Shown here: piece after piece, positions 54,328 through 64,000 of the stretch
Layout: every line of letters begins with the position of its first letter
Numbering within the stretch: the first letter of the stretch is position 1
Assembly (NCBI GenBank): GCA_001599715.1
Contig: BCHU01000006.1
Coordinates: forward strand, 434,001-498,000
From: Phaeotremella fagi
Taxonomy: Eukaryota; Basidiomycota; Tremellomycetes; Tremellales; Phaeotremellaceae
Reading direction: 5' to 3'
Length of the DNA: 64,000 nucleotides
Translations under genes and position numbers: made by a program
The notes under the pieces: generated by a model
What the model saw: only the letters and a program-made list of their open reading frames with translations
Database searches by the model: none
What the model was told of the DNA's origin: nothing

Positions 54328-55137
54328 TCAATTCCCAAGATACACACTGAGTTCTAAACCTTTATGATAAGGAAGTGTAAGATTGGTATAACCACTTCCC
54401 GTGGCTCTGATATACGTCTGCAATTCAGCGTAGCGGTCTGCAGATCCTATAGAATTGTCACAGATGACCATAGCACCTCGACGTAGAAAGGGTTCGACAA
54501 CCTTCAAAGTCGGTAAAGCCATTGGTGCCCAGACTACACTCTCGCTTAAGTATAGGCTTGAACTGGAAGAATAGACGTACTATCAAGTAACAATAGATCA
54601 ACACTCCCTAGATCTGTTTTCAACGTTTCTCTGAGATCACCTTCACGTAATTCTATGACACTCGACAATTCTTCACTGACTTCCCGCCAATTCGATCTCG
54701 CTTTCATAGCTTTAGTCGGTTCGTTCTCTGTTGCAATCACTTTAGGGGTTTTATCGGAAATTTTTGAGTTCTCAAGAACAGCCAGAGCTAGGTATATCGT
54801 ACTTAATCCGAAACTTGTCCCCGCCTAAGAACCTCCATCAATTACACAAAAAGATGTGATAACAGTATTAGGGAACACTCACTTCAACCACGGTTGTAGC
54901 TCCAGACGTCAATATCAATTGATAAACTAACCAACATTTATCTTGTTCTAGTGCAATATATTTATCTCTCATGTAGTTGTCGAAACCTATCTCTTTCACT
55001 TGGTCGGGATCAATTGATTGTTCTTGATCCAACGATTCTGCATGGAATCTATCCAGGAGTTGTAGAACTCGTTCTGGAGCTTTGACTGGACAAGGGTAGA
55101 TGTATTCTGCAGCACTTTTTGGTGAGAAGATACTCAT
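54328..55137 (-). CDS. O-methyltransferase-like protein with possible frame defect
   Basis: A SAM-dependent methyltransferase of the O-methyltransferase/COMT-like type. Exon 1 starts MSIFSPKSAAEYIYPCPVKA and ends ILTSGATTVVE. After an intron, motif I is AGTSFGLSTIYLALAVLENS, then KVIATENEPTKAMKARSNW, ELREGDLRETL and DLLLLDS (metal/catalytic Asp region). The last part has VVWAPMALPTLKVVEPFLRR, GAMVICDNS and LPYHKGLELSVYLGN, stop 54328-54330. Between DLLLLDS and VVWAPMALP the frame breaks near 54550-54575: reading on gives a stop within about ten codons. Joining needs either a 20-nt intron (gtctat...ttcaag) or a one-base shift. A 20-nt intron would be unusually short. Either this is a mutated gene, an assembly error, or a very small intron. 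Confidence 0.7.
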
Positions 55138-55815
55138 AGTACTTTTTGTTTGGTGTGTTGAAAGAGATTAAGTGAGAAATGTCTCGGTAATCAATGATCA
55201 CCGGGTGGGTGGTTGCAAAGTAGAGGGATGGATACCTGAGTGGCTCTGCTGCATGACTACTTTCCTCTATGTCGAGTCAGAATTTAGTACACCTTACGTC
55301 TTTCACGTAAACTCAACTCATAGATCAATCGATTAAACGTTGAATTACAAGATTCCAGACTTTCAATATGATGGATATCAAATTTGAGATGGGATGGTCA
55401 AGTGGAAAAGCCAACCGAGCGTTTTTTCTTCCCAGATGAAAGTCGAAGCTTCTCGAAATTGTTATAAGTATGCAGGAGCAAAATGTGCTCAGCAACATAT
55501 TCAGATACCTTGAAGCTGAATCAAAGGATTGTATGTAGTACACTATCTGTCCACGGCTCAGTACGCTACTGCGGAGATCAGCATCCATCCTGTAGCATAG
55601 CCTCACTCCATTGCCAACTCCAAACGGCCGACGTAGCTGATCGTCAGATACCGAGCCAATCGCCACCCAAAAGACAAAAGCTATTTAAAGATAAAAAGCA
55701 AAAGCATTTAACATTTTTATTTATCCTTTTTTGGTCCAATTCTGTATCTGATCCTATCCAACCGTAAGATAGATCATCTAACGAAGCTCGAGAGTTGTTG
55801 CTAACAACTTACTAG
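55138..55815. other. Divergent intergenic region
   Basis: About 680 bp between the methyltransferase start and the CYSTM-type gene start. An A-rich stretch (about 55670-55700) precedes the plus-strand gene. No gene or repeat was recognised. Confidence 0.5.
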
Positions 55816-56200
55816 ATGCAACAAAACAATCAACAAATGTATCAAGCCTCTGATGGGAAATGGTATCCAGTTTCCGCTATGCCCCAACAACAACAGCAAG
55901 GGGGATACTATCCACCGCAACAAGGTGGTGGTTACTAGTATGTACCTGTACACTTCAATCTCACTCTACATATTTATTGAACTCACTCGAATTTCTATAG
56001 TGGTCAACAACAAATGAATCCCCAACAACCGATTATCGTTGATCAAGGTTACGGAAGGCAGAACGCTGGTATGGGTGCTGGAACTGGTATTCTGGGTGAG
56101 CGATTTAGACTATTTTAGGCTTTTTCAATCTCACTGATAGGAAATAGCTGGTTTATGTGCTGGTTTGTTGTGTTTCGATATAGGTGCTTGTCTTTGTTAA
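55816..56200 (+). CDS. CYSTM-type small Cys-rich tail protein
   Basis: Three exons join to a protein starting MQQNNQQMYQASDGKWYPVS. It is rich in Gln, Gly and Tyr (QQQQQGGYYPPQQGGGYYGQ), then PIIVDQGYGRQNAGMGAG, ending GILAGLCAGLLCFDIGACLC; stop 56198-56200. The Cys-rich hydrophobic C-terminus fits the CYSTM module of small eukaryotic membrane-associated stress proteins, which lie at the plasma membrane through a palmitoylatable tail. Two introns are needed: one removes an in-frame TAG at the YY junction, and the other splits the codon before AGLCAG. About 90 residues. Role in this organism unknown. Confidence 0.8.
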
Positions 56201-56470
56201 AACGCTTTCATCGTCAAAACCCTGTTGTCACCTTGCCGCCTATAAACCGAGATAATCCATACCACGTATCCCCATCTGTAGCTAAACATCTAGTAACGTA
56301 TATACCAATGATCCTTCTGTTAATTAGCAACGATGGATAAATAGATGTGAAGAGCGCATTACAAGGCGATACATTTTGATATTTGGATCCTACTTTATTA
56401 TTTCCTTCACAAAAACAACAATACAAGTTTACAATTCAAGATACCTCCTCGCCCCAAGAAACCCATTACA

Positions 56471-58825
56471 CTAATCAAATTCTGAACCACCTAATCTAGA
56501 TTTCAACTGAGTTCTAGTCAAACCACCACGATAATCTTTAGGTAATGCAACAACTTCAACATAATTAGCAGGGAAAATACCCTCGTTCCCATCCTCATCC
56601 AAACCCTTCCACCAATCACCTTTCCCAACACTGTCCAAACAGCTAATCACTTGTCCAGTGATCAATCCTAAATCACCTAATGTCGTCGGTCTGAAATCGA
56701 ACAAAGCAATTGCCTTTGGATATCCTTCGTTATCGAAGTTTTTGTTTTTAGGTGTTCCATTTCTTGGGGGTAATTTCGGTGTAGGTGTCGCTGGTTTGGG
56801 AGATGGGAAATAACTGTCAAACGGTCTTGAGGAGGTTGATGCATCTCGAGACATTGATGGATCGTCGAATGGTGATGTAACCCGATTTGGATTATAAGAT
56901 GAAACGTTTTTATCCCGACTGCTTCTTCTGACGTCGGTTCTCCCAAGTTTACTTGGTGAATCCCATTCCTTTGGTAAATGATCGTGTCCAAGATCGATAA
57001 TATCGTCAAAAGCTGTAGTTCCCCTATTCCCGTTGTCATTACCTCTGTTCCTAGTTGACATTTTTGCAAAAGATGCGGAGAGCTTATCACCGTTACTATC
57101 CCAAGTTCCAAGTAGATCAGGTTCATCTTGATCTGTCCCACTTAGTTTTGGTTTATAGCCGTTCATAGCTGGTTGAGTATCCCAATCACCAAGTAAATCG
57201 TCTTCAGGTTCAGGAGTCGATATAGCCAATCCACGATTATCATCTGGAATCGGTGATCTACCAGTGTTGGAAGTAGAAAGATCACCAAAGTTGGGTCTTA
57301 AAGCTGATGAACCACTTCTCGATCTGTTTCCATATCCTTGCATAGGTCCCGATGAATCCCAAGTCAATCCTGCGTTATAAGATTCTGAAGAAGCGATAAC
57401 ACCTCTACGTGGTGAAGAACTACCTGAACTAAATGGATTGAATGAACTAGATCGTTTGCCCATGCTACTAGTTGGACGACTTGTTGAACCAGTTTTGTCG
57501 TTATCTTTGTTGGTGATTGAACTGAAAAGAGATCCAGATCGTTTTCTTCCTTCAGTTTTGCTTGCAGTCGATGATCCGGTGAAGTTGTTTCCCCCAAGGT
57601 TAGGTGATCCCCTTCCACCAGCTCCGATACCGTCACCAAAAGCATAACCAGTCGATCCACTCCTATCTCTCGTACTAGGAAGCCCCATTCCACCACCCTC
57701 CCCTTCTTCGTCTTGTTCTCTCCATTTCTGTCCACCAGGTAATCCAGTACTCTTATCAAGTTGATCTAAAAGAATATCTGCCCAATCTGGTGGATCGACG
57801 ACACCAAATAGAATCTGTTTCGCACTTGGATTACCACCATAAGCTAATCTGTTGGCATCTTGCCTTTCGACGATCAAACTGCCTTCTACAGATACACCAC
57901 CGAAAAGACCTTTAGTCTTGGAGTATGAATACATAGCGGCGATTTTGCCTTTGTTATTGATTGCACCGGAACCTTCAGCATTTCGTCCAAGAGGTCCAAC
58001 AGCGACCTACATTTTGTGAGTTAGACTATCGATGACACGAGGTTCAATAACTCACAGACAAGTTACCACCAAGTGTCAAACTTCCTGCACTCATAAAACT
58101 CGTGACTGCCGAACGAGACTGAGGGGTAAGTCAGTTAGATTTCTTTTAGGAAAAAAACGAGCTAGCTGACATTAAGAACAATCATGAAATCCGTCACCCT
58201 AAAAGAAATCAGTTGAGAGTCAAGAACCAAACGAAACTCTCAACATACTCGGCACCAAGTTGACCACCAAATCCAAACCCACCCAGTCCAATTGCACTAG
58301 GAGCTGACCAAGCTAAAAAGTAGAGTTGTCAGCCCCATCTCCAAACGGCTCGTACGATAACTCACATCCATCGTCTAATCGAGCAATGACAATACCAGAA
58401 CCAGCTCTTGCACTAAAAACAAATCCAGCTACATGTTTTGCGTCAATTACCTCTATTCTAATGTAGAATTTCCAAACTGACCTTTGAAAACTGTAAAGAT
58501 TGCGAAACCATGCGCTCTTTCCAAAACGGATCGAGGAATGACCTAAAAGTCAAACCTTTAACATCTTGATCATCGCCAAGGAGGCACTGTTTTGAGATAT
58601 ATCACTAACCTTATCGAGTCCATTGTTATTTACATCTACGAAACTTCTCACTGATTTCTCAAGTTAGAGGTGTTTCAAGATGATTTGATGTTTGAGGGAA
58701 CTCACGGATTTTCGCTGCTTTCCTACATTCATCCGGCAATCGTACTGGAAATAAGGTCAGCTATTTTCGGAATTGTACAATTGTACCTCAGCTGACTTAC
58801 CAGGTACAGGACTATTCAACCCCAT
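56471..58825 (-). CDS. YSC84: SYLF + SH3 protein of the Ysc84 family
   Basis: An actin-patch/endocytosis adaptor that binds Las17/WASP and phosphoinositides. Start 58825: MGLNSPVPVRLPDECRKAAK. The SYLF domain shows FVDVNNNGLDKVIPRSVLER, AHGFAIFTVFKAGFVFSARA, SWSAPSAIGLGGFGFGGQLG, DFMIVLNSRSAV, then SLTLGGNLSVAVGPLGRNAE and YSYSKTKGLFGGVSVEGSLI. A long Ser/Gly/Asp-rich linker (about 57700-56800) holds repeated DLLGDWDT and DLLGTWDS motifs. The SH3 domain is PKAIALFDFRPTTLGDLGLI, GQVISCLDSVGKGDWWKGL, NEGIFPANYVEVV; stop 56471-56473. About 7 introns at the 5' end. The two LLG-W motifs could bind adaptor proteins, an inference. Confidence 0.93.
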
Positions 58826-59511
58826 GATTCAAGATCTAGAGAAATATCAAAAATCAACTTGAAAATGCAAGCTGCGGAGAGAGGTATGTTTCGACCTTTA
58901 GAGGATTGTGTTCGGTGTAAATTAGATTTTTGTTGGACTCTTTCTAAACGACTATCACTGTATGAGTGCGATTGGAGGCTGAACTATGCTGTGATCTAAG
59001 ACTAGTAGAGGAATGAATCGTACTGTAAATGTGAATGAAAAAAAGTTGATTTTTCTGAAGAAACGTTGGACGTCATCTCATTTCATCTCGTCCGGTCACA
59101 ACCGGGATAATGATAATGTGGTGTGGCGACCGAACTGATGGCGGTGTAAAGCTAGAACGAACTCGTAGTCCCGGTCATTCTCTTCGATGACGAGAATGTA
59201 GTTAGTAATGATCCCAATGTACATAGGCTGCAGAATACTTAGGAGTCTCTCTTAGAATGCTGTAAGACTGAGCCGCGAGTTGGAGTGAAGTGGCCGTCAA
59301 ATTAAGAAAAGAAAGACGAGCCAGATTGTAGTTCTGAATTTGACGACATACTCCTTGAGAGGAGGCAACATTCTTCATGCACGGAACATAGAAATCGACA
59401 CTACTATCAAATGACATCATCATAACTGTCTACTTATACATTCTCTCACTCTTTCATCCTTTCTTTTCCACTCCTTTCTTATTATCTCACATCTCCATTC
59501 CCCTTTCGATC
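58826..59511. other. Intergenic region
   Basis: Promoter side of the Ysc84-type gene and 3' side of the next minus gene. It is C/T-rich near 59440-59500. The minus frame 59202-59423 has no recognisable character. Confidence 0.5.
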
Positions 59512-60062
59512 TCACACACCATAGTGGGAAGCTGTATAGTTCTCATGAGTTCGGAAGATCAGATCTTGATGTTTGGTGTAGAGATCGATAAATTCTTGGT
59601 GTTGGGAAGATACCCCTGGAACTGAAGCGTCATTCCACTCCGAGAGGATATAATCAAGTATCTTTGATCTCTTTGTTGCATCGAGACCATCAAACCTCCC
59701 CCAATGAACAGACGCTCTGTCGATTGAATTCATCGGTTGATTCTCCCAACAGGTTGCAGAAGCTACGAGTACCGATTCGGGCTTCTCATCAAAAAGCTCC
59801 ATGATCTCTACTCTTAATCTTTGAGGGATATTCGGAGACAGGAGCTCGCTGGTTACAGAGAAGCACATTCTGTCTGAGACTTGAGGTTTGAACGTGGTTG
59901 TGATTGTTCCCGCTGGACCGCCCACAATTTCTGACGTAGTTCTGAGACTGTTAGTCACAGTCCAGTACAAGATAAAACTTACTTTATACAGTATCTGCTA
60001 ACGAGACTACAACCCTCACAGGGTGTTACCTTCTCATCATAGATTTGATACACCTGATCCAT
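59512..60062 (-). CDS. Unknown small-protein family B, copy 1
   Basis: Exons 59983-60062 and 59512-59947 sum to 516 nt or 171 residues. The N-terminus is MDQVYQIYDEKVTPCEGC then SLVSRYC, with a CxxC pair; after a phase-2 intron comes TITTTFKPQVSDRMCFSVTS, ELLSPNIPQRL, PESVLVASATCWENQPMNSI, then HWGRFDGLDATKRSKILDYI and a C-terminal IDLYTKHQDLIFRTHENYTA. It is a clear paralogue of the next gene upstream. I recognise no known domain. The CxxC is not kept in the other copy (CEGG), so it is unlikely to be an essential metal site. The intron is only about 35 nt. Confidence 0.75.
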
Positions 60063-60598
60063 GTTAATGAGGGCAAAAGTGGTTTTTAGTAAGTTGTTTT
60101 GCGATAGGATAGAGTGGTTTCTGAAATGAAAAGGGTTTTCGAAACGACAAGTGAAAGAATGTCTTATGGAAGAAAGTCAGAAGGCAGATATCATTGCTCA
60201 TATTTGACATATGTGATATGACATCCATTATGCATTCACACTTTTCATCGGTATTTGGAATACTGATGTTTTCAAAGGAGGGCGTTTTTTTCCTTTTTGG
60301 ACAATGAGAATGCAGCAATTGCCCATTTATGTACGTCAGTCTTTGGGTCTAGAAAGCTATCAAACAAGCACAGAATATGTATGCCCCAGTCGCTGAAGTG
60401 TAATTGCTGTTTTTAAGTGTGATGAGGGTCAGCGTTTGCATTTGTAACAGATTCATATAGAGGGTTAAAAACTTTACAAAATCCGCAATACTTCCTACTC
60501 AACATTCCTTCCTAATTCACACCTTTCAGTTACAGTAATAACCACACACCTCCCCCCCCTCTTTCTTTGCCTTCGTTTTGGACTACCACTTGTCTCAT
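60063..60598. other. Spacer between family B copies
   Basis: Promoter of copy 1 and 3' end of copy 2; polypyrimidine tract near 60550-60565. No gene was recognised. Confidence 0.5.
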
Positions 60599-61139
60599 TC
60601 AAGCCCCCGGTCCAAAAATTGAATCAGTGTAGTCTCGATGAGTTTTGAAGATAAGATCTTGATGTTTAGTGAAGACGTCTACGAAACCCTGATTATATTC
60701 TGTACCGCACAACTCTGAATCATCTTCGTACTGCTTGACAAGATCTTCAAGAACCTTTGAGCTTTCTGACTCCTCGAAACGTTTCTTGTTGCTTACCATC
60801 CCATGGATGAATGAATCATCAGGTTGATTGAGACTGTTTGCAGAAACTACAGGGATTGATTCTGGACATCTATCCAAGATGTTGACTACAGATGTGAAAG
60901 ATTTTTCTGAGAATGGTAAGCACCATCGATCGGTGTTTATGGAGAGTGCCCAAGTGGGATCAAAGTGAGATTTGAATGTAGTTGTGATTTGTTGATAATG
61001 GCGATCTGCTGGTTGTATGCTATGATTCATGAGTCAGAACTCGGGTACTTTACTCAAATAGAACTCACCGTCTAGAGTATCTACTAACTAGACTGCCCCC
61101 CTCACAAGGGGTAATCTTCTCATCCACGATTTCATACAT
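60599..61139 (-). CDS. Unknown small-protein family B, copy 2
   Basis: Exons 61069-61139 and 60599-61019 sum to 492 nt or 163 residues. The N-terminus is MYEIVDEKITPCEGGSLVSR, then across a phase-2 intron QITTTFKSHFDPTWALSI, WCLPFSEKSFTSVVNILDRC, PESIPVVSANSLNQPDDSFI, FEESESSKVLEDLVKQYEDD and VDVFTKHQDLIFKTHRDYTD. It shares with copy 1 the DEK-TPCEG-SLVSRY start, the ITTTFK block, PES-V-A, and the (Y/F)TKHQDLIF-TH-(D/E)YT end, with the same intron position and phase. Frame is intact in both, pointing to two expressed genes. Function unknown. Confidence 0.75.
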
Positions 61140-61676
61140 AACAATGAAGACGTTCGTTTATTGAGCTGTAAAGTGATTTATGGAAGTAGACGACAATTGT
61201 TGTTAAGAAAACGATAAGAAGTCTCACAGCAGACTTTATTTCTGATACCTGCTCTTCAAAGCACTGTATGCGTTCAAACCTTTCATCGGTGTTAAATCTC
61301 TAGCTATTACATGCGTTTTTTCCAGTACTTGTTGAAACCTTTCATTTGAGTTATCATTGGTCTTCGTTCAGAAAGCAATGTATCATACTTCCTTTTATTA
61401 CGGAAACAGTCAGCTCCACTGACTTGTCATACGATCATCAAGTCCCCTTTGATATCATTTAGAAAACGGAAAGTGGTCCTCAAGTTGTAATCTTCGATCG
61501 GTCAGGAGGAAGGATACCAAAATCCCCTCCGAACCTTCCCGTCAGATCAAACAAAATTAATGATGATATGCATTCTGAGACTATATGAAGATAACTAACA
61601 TCGCCCAAAAACAAATTTTCCAGCCAAGATAAACCTCACTACAGATGATGTCTGTCAAGTACGATTAACTGCATCA
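61140..61676. other. Intergenic region
   Basis: Promoter side of family B copy 2 and 3' side of the pyrroline-5-carboxylate reductase gene. AT-rich; no gene or repeat was recognised. Confidence 0.5.
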
Positions 61677-62883
61677 CTATTTTTTAGAATCTTGTCCCAG
61701 ACCAGCGGCACTAATGTTAAGATTCAGATACTATTCAACATCGAGATAGATGTGTAAATTGAACTTACTGATTGGTAGCTACTTGAATAGCCCTTGCCAT
61801 TGTTGATCTCACTCTACCGTCTTCCATGGTCAGGAGACCAGCGATCGTACAACCACCAGGAGCTTTCCGAATGTCAGTCATGCACGAATACTTCATACAA
61901 AAGTATAACTCACTGGTAACACTGTCCTTCAATTGAGCCGGATGTAAACCAGCATAAAGTGCCATCCTACCAGTACCCTGCATAGCTAAAATCAATCAGT
62001 CACCTCTCATCGCAATCTCCTAAAGTCGTAAACTCACTCTGAGCAGCTAACTCCAAAGCCTCAGCTCTAGGTAAACCCATCATCACTCCACCATCAGCCA
62101 TCGCCTCCAATACCAAAGCCACGAACGCAGGTCCAGATCCAGCTAGTGCAGTACAAGCGTCGAAATGCTTTTCATCGAGGAAACGACATCTTCCGCATGA
62201 AGTGAAAATCGCTAGGATGAGTGCACGAGAGAAAGGATCGGATACTGGGGTGACTATCGTCATACCTTCTCTAATCTAATGGTGGATCAGCAGATGTTTG
62301 TCCGTAACTCATGAATTCAAAACTTACCTTGCATGGTGTGTTTGGCATCGCTCTGACAACTTTCGTATTCTCCGGAACCCAAGAACGTAGTTGTGAAATT
62401 GTTACCCCGGCACAAATTGAAACTACCAATTTTCCCTCGATAGCTTCAGCCATCCCTTGCTCAGCCAAGATCGTCTTTGCGATTTGAGGTTTGGAGCTAG
62501 CCACCACATCAACACACAAACACGACGCAACCTCAATCCAGAGAAACCACCTACCAAATCAAAATAACATCACTCTGAGCTACAGCCTCCACATTCCCCC
62601 GTCCAGCCATAATCTCAACACTAGCCCCCAACCCACCCATCTCCTTAAACACTTTGGACAATTTACGACCCGTCTCCTCCCTTCCTACCGTAGCAATGAA
62701 ACGTGAAGGCAAAGCGTTATCAGGTGCATCTAGGAATTGTGAATTCGTAGGAGTGGAGATTCCAGATGAAGGTTCTTTATCGTCGTTAGGGTGGGATGGG
62801 CGAGTTTCTAGTGAAGTCAGGACACCGGAGAGGATGGCTATCCCCATAGTTCCACAACCTAAGACTGCTAATGTGTATCCCAT
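61677..62883 (-). CDS. PRO3: Pyrroline-5-carboxylate reductase
   Basis: Last step of proline synthesis: NAD(P)H-dependent reduction of 1-pyrroline-5-carboxylate. The start MGYTLAVLGCGTMGIAILSG carries the dinucleotide-binding GxGxMG. Then ATVGREETGRKLSKVF, VEAVAQSDVILI, KLVVSICAGVTISQLRSWVP, KVVRAMPNTPCK, FDACTALAGSGPAFVALVLE, AMADGGVMMGLPRAEALELA, LKDSVTTPGGCTIAGLLTME. A final short exon gives NHAAGLGQDSKK, stop 61677-61679; without this splice the protein would run on past NQ. A roughly 30-residue Ser/Asp/Pro insert follows the GxGxMG helix and may be a lineage loop. Head-to-head with Met8, about 200 bp apart. Confidence 0.94.
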
Positions 62884-63080
62884 TGTTAAGAATGTTTTCT
62901 GTTGATTTGTCAGATTGTATTTGTTCAAGTTTAATCTTATCTTCATTCGAAGAATTCGACTTTTCACGACTCGGGAAATAAGCGGGGTTCCATCTATCTC
63001 CGCTGATCTACATTTTCCAGATTCCATTCCAACCGTCATTCTAAGAAATTCATTGTCATCTATATCCAACACAACCCAAG

Positions 63081-64000
63081 ATGTCCACATCAGAGCCCTC
63101 CTCCTCGACTCCACCAGCACCCATAACCGTCAAACCCCTCCCCTCAGGAAGAATGGAAGATGTAAGTCAAACCTCCGTATCACCAACTAACAACCCCCAG
63201 CTCCCCTCAACGAACCATCCTGAGATTCTCCCAGGAGCCTCCCTAATGCTAGCCTATCGTCTCGACAAAATCCCAGTTCTCCTCATAGGAGGCGGAAACG
63301 TAGCATCCGGAAGACTCTACTTCCTTCTCGAAGCAGGTGCCCATGTCACCCTAATCTCACCCCTCGATTCTCTCCATCCAACAACCAAATTCCGGATCGA
63401 TCAATATTCCCAACCAACACCTAATCAAGCTGGGTCCATCACCTACATCGACAGAAATTATCTCGGTGTAACAGAGGATCCGGTGAAGATATCGGAATAT
63501 AACATGATATTAACCGCGATAGATGATTACGAGCTTTCCAAATCTGTTGCTATCGAATCCAGACGTCTAAAAATCCCAGTTAACGTCGCTGATATCCCCC
63601 CACTATGCGATTTCTATTTCGGAGCTCAACTCCGTCAAGGACCCCTACAAGTCATGGTATCAACTAACGGTTCCGGACCCAAAATAGCCGTCCTAATTAA
63701 GAATCTCATTAAAGAGACTATCCCAGATAATGTCGAAGACGCTATTAAAGGTGTAGGGTTGTTACGTAGTGATTTAAGGAAGAGGGCACCGGGTGTTGGA
63801 GGTACGTTGGGGGAGGAAAGGATGAAATGGATGATTGGGATTTGTGATGCGTGGCCTTTGGGGAGTATGGGACGGTTTTCGGAGGAAGGGGTCAGGCGGA
63901 GGGTGTTGGATGATGGGTGGGAGAGTGGACGGAAGGTTGTTGGGCCTGAGGATTTTGGGGAGATGGGTTGGGTGAATAGAATTAGGAATGGGGTTGATGG
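63081..64000 (+). CDS. MET8: Met8-type siroheme synthase, 3' end cut by window edge
   Basis: Bifunctional precorrin-2 dehydrogenase and sirohydrochlorin ferrochelatase, making siroheme for sulfite reductase. Start 63081: MSTSEPSSSTPPAPITVKPL, an intron after RMED, then RLDKIPVLLIGGGNVASGRL, FLLEAGAHVTLISP, MILTAIDDYELSKSVAIESR, KIPVNVADIPPLCDFYFGAQ, QVMVSTNGSGPKIAVLIKNL and KETIPDNVEDAIKGVGLLR. The NAD-binding GGGNVA and the TAIDD acidic site match yeast Met8. The frame stays open to base 64000, so the C-terminus lies outside. Confidence 0.93.
   Translation, partial: MSTSEPSSSTPPAPITVKPLPSGRMEDVSQTSVSPTNNPQLPSTNHPEILPGASLMLAYRLDKIPVLLIGGGNVASGRLYFLLEAGAHVTLISPLDSLHPTTKFRIDQYSQPTPNQAGSITYIDRNYLGVTEDPVKISEYNMILTAIDDYELSKSVAIESRRLKIPVNVADIPPLCDFYFGAQLRQGPLQVMVSTNGSGPKIAVLIKNLIKETIPDNVEDAIKGVGLLRSDLRKRAPGVGGTLGEERMKWMIGICDAWPLGSMGRFSEEGVRRRVLDDGWESGRKVVGPEDFGEMGWVNRIRNGVD

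Overview
The window is nuclear DNA from an intron-dense basidiomycete. The many short introns (about 45-70 nt), the very small terminal exons and the kinds of proteins encoded suggest a tremellomycete (Cryptococcus/Kwoniella/Tremella-like). The genus is an inference; no marker gene settles it. No plasmid, phage, transposase, reverse transcriptase, rRNA or CRISPR array was seen.

Layout, left to right: 3' part of a CipC-type stress protein with a Gly-rich repeat (+); DNA polymerase epsilon subunit B (-); CCR4-NOT subunit Not3/5 (+); a DUF7918-type protein (-); ribosomal protein uS19/RPS15 (+); RNA polymerase III subunit RPC34 with a very large charged insert (-); TOR kinase (+); a divergent member of a small-protein family (-); two tandem RNase III + dsRBD genes with altered catalytic sites (-); G-protein gamma subunit (+); splicing factor Prp18 (-); ubiquitin E2 variant Mms2 (+); carboxypeptidase Y-like protease (-); Doa10/MARCH6 ubiquitin ligase (+); Sde2 (-); an ER-membrane J-protein (+); a four-gene tandem array of the small-protein family (-, 42.3-46.0 kb); RNA polymerase I subunit RPA135 (+); an unrecognised conserved-looking protein (+); a 177-bp perfect tandem duplication abutting an intron-containing tRNA-Gly(GCC) (-); an O-methyltransferase with a reading-frame problem (-); a CYSTM-type small protein (+); a Ysc84-type SYLF/SH3 protein (-); a tandem pair of a second unknown small-protein family (-); pyrroline-5-carboxylate reductase (-); and Met8 siroheme synthase (+), cut by the right edge.

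Most genes are unlinked housekeeping genes on alternating strands. Close head-to-head pairs with short shared promoters are Pro3/Met8 (about 200 bp) and CPY/Doa10 (about 265 bp). The unusual content lies in four accessory islands between housekeeping genes: 23.3-24.1 kb, 24.6-27.0 kb, 42.0-46.0 kb and 59.5-61.1 kb. They hold duplicated small genes that I cannot assign to known families and a pair of RNase III-like proteins lacking a canonical metal-binding Asp. I consider the small-protein array and the RNase III pair the best candidates for something undescribed.

Exon structures were read by eye from GT/AG sites and reading frame. Ends marked by start and stop codons are good to within a base or so. 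Internal exon choices were checked by frame only for the smaller genes.
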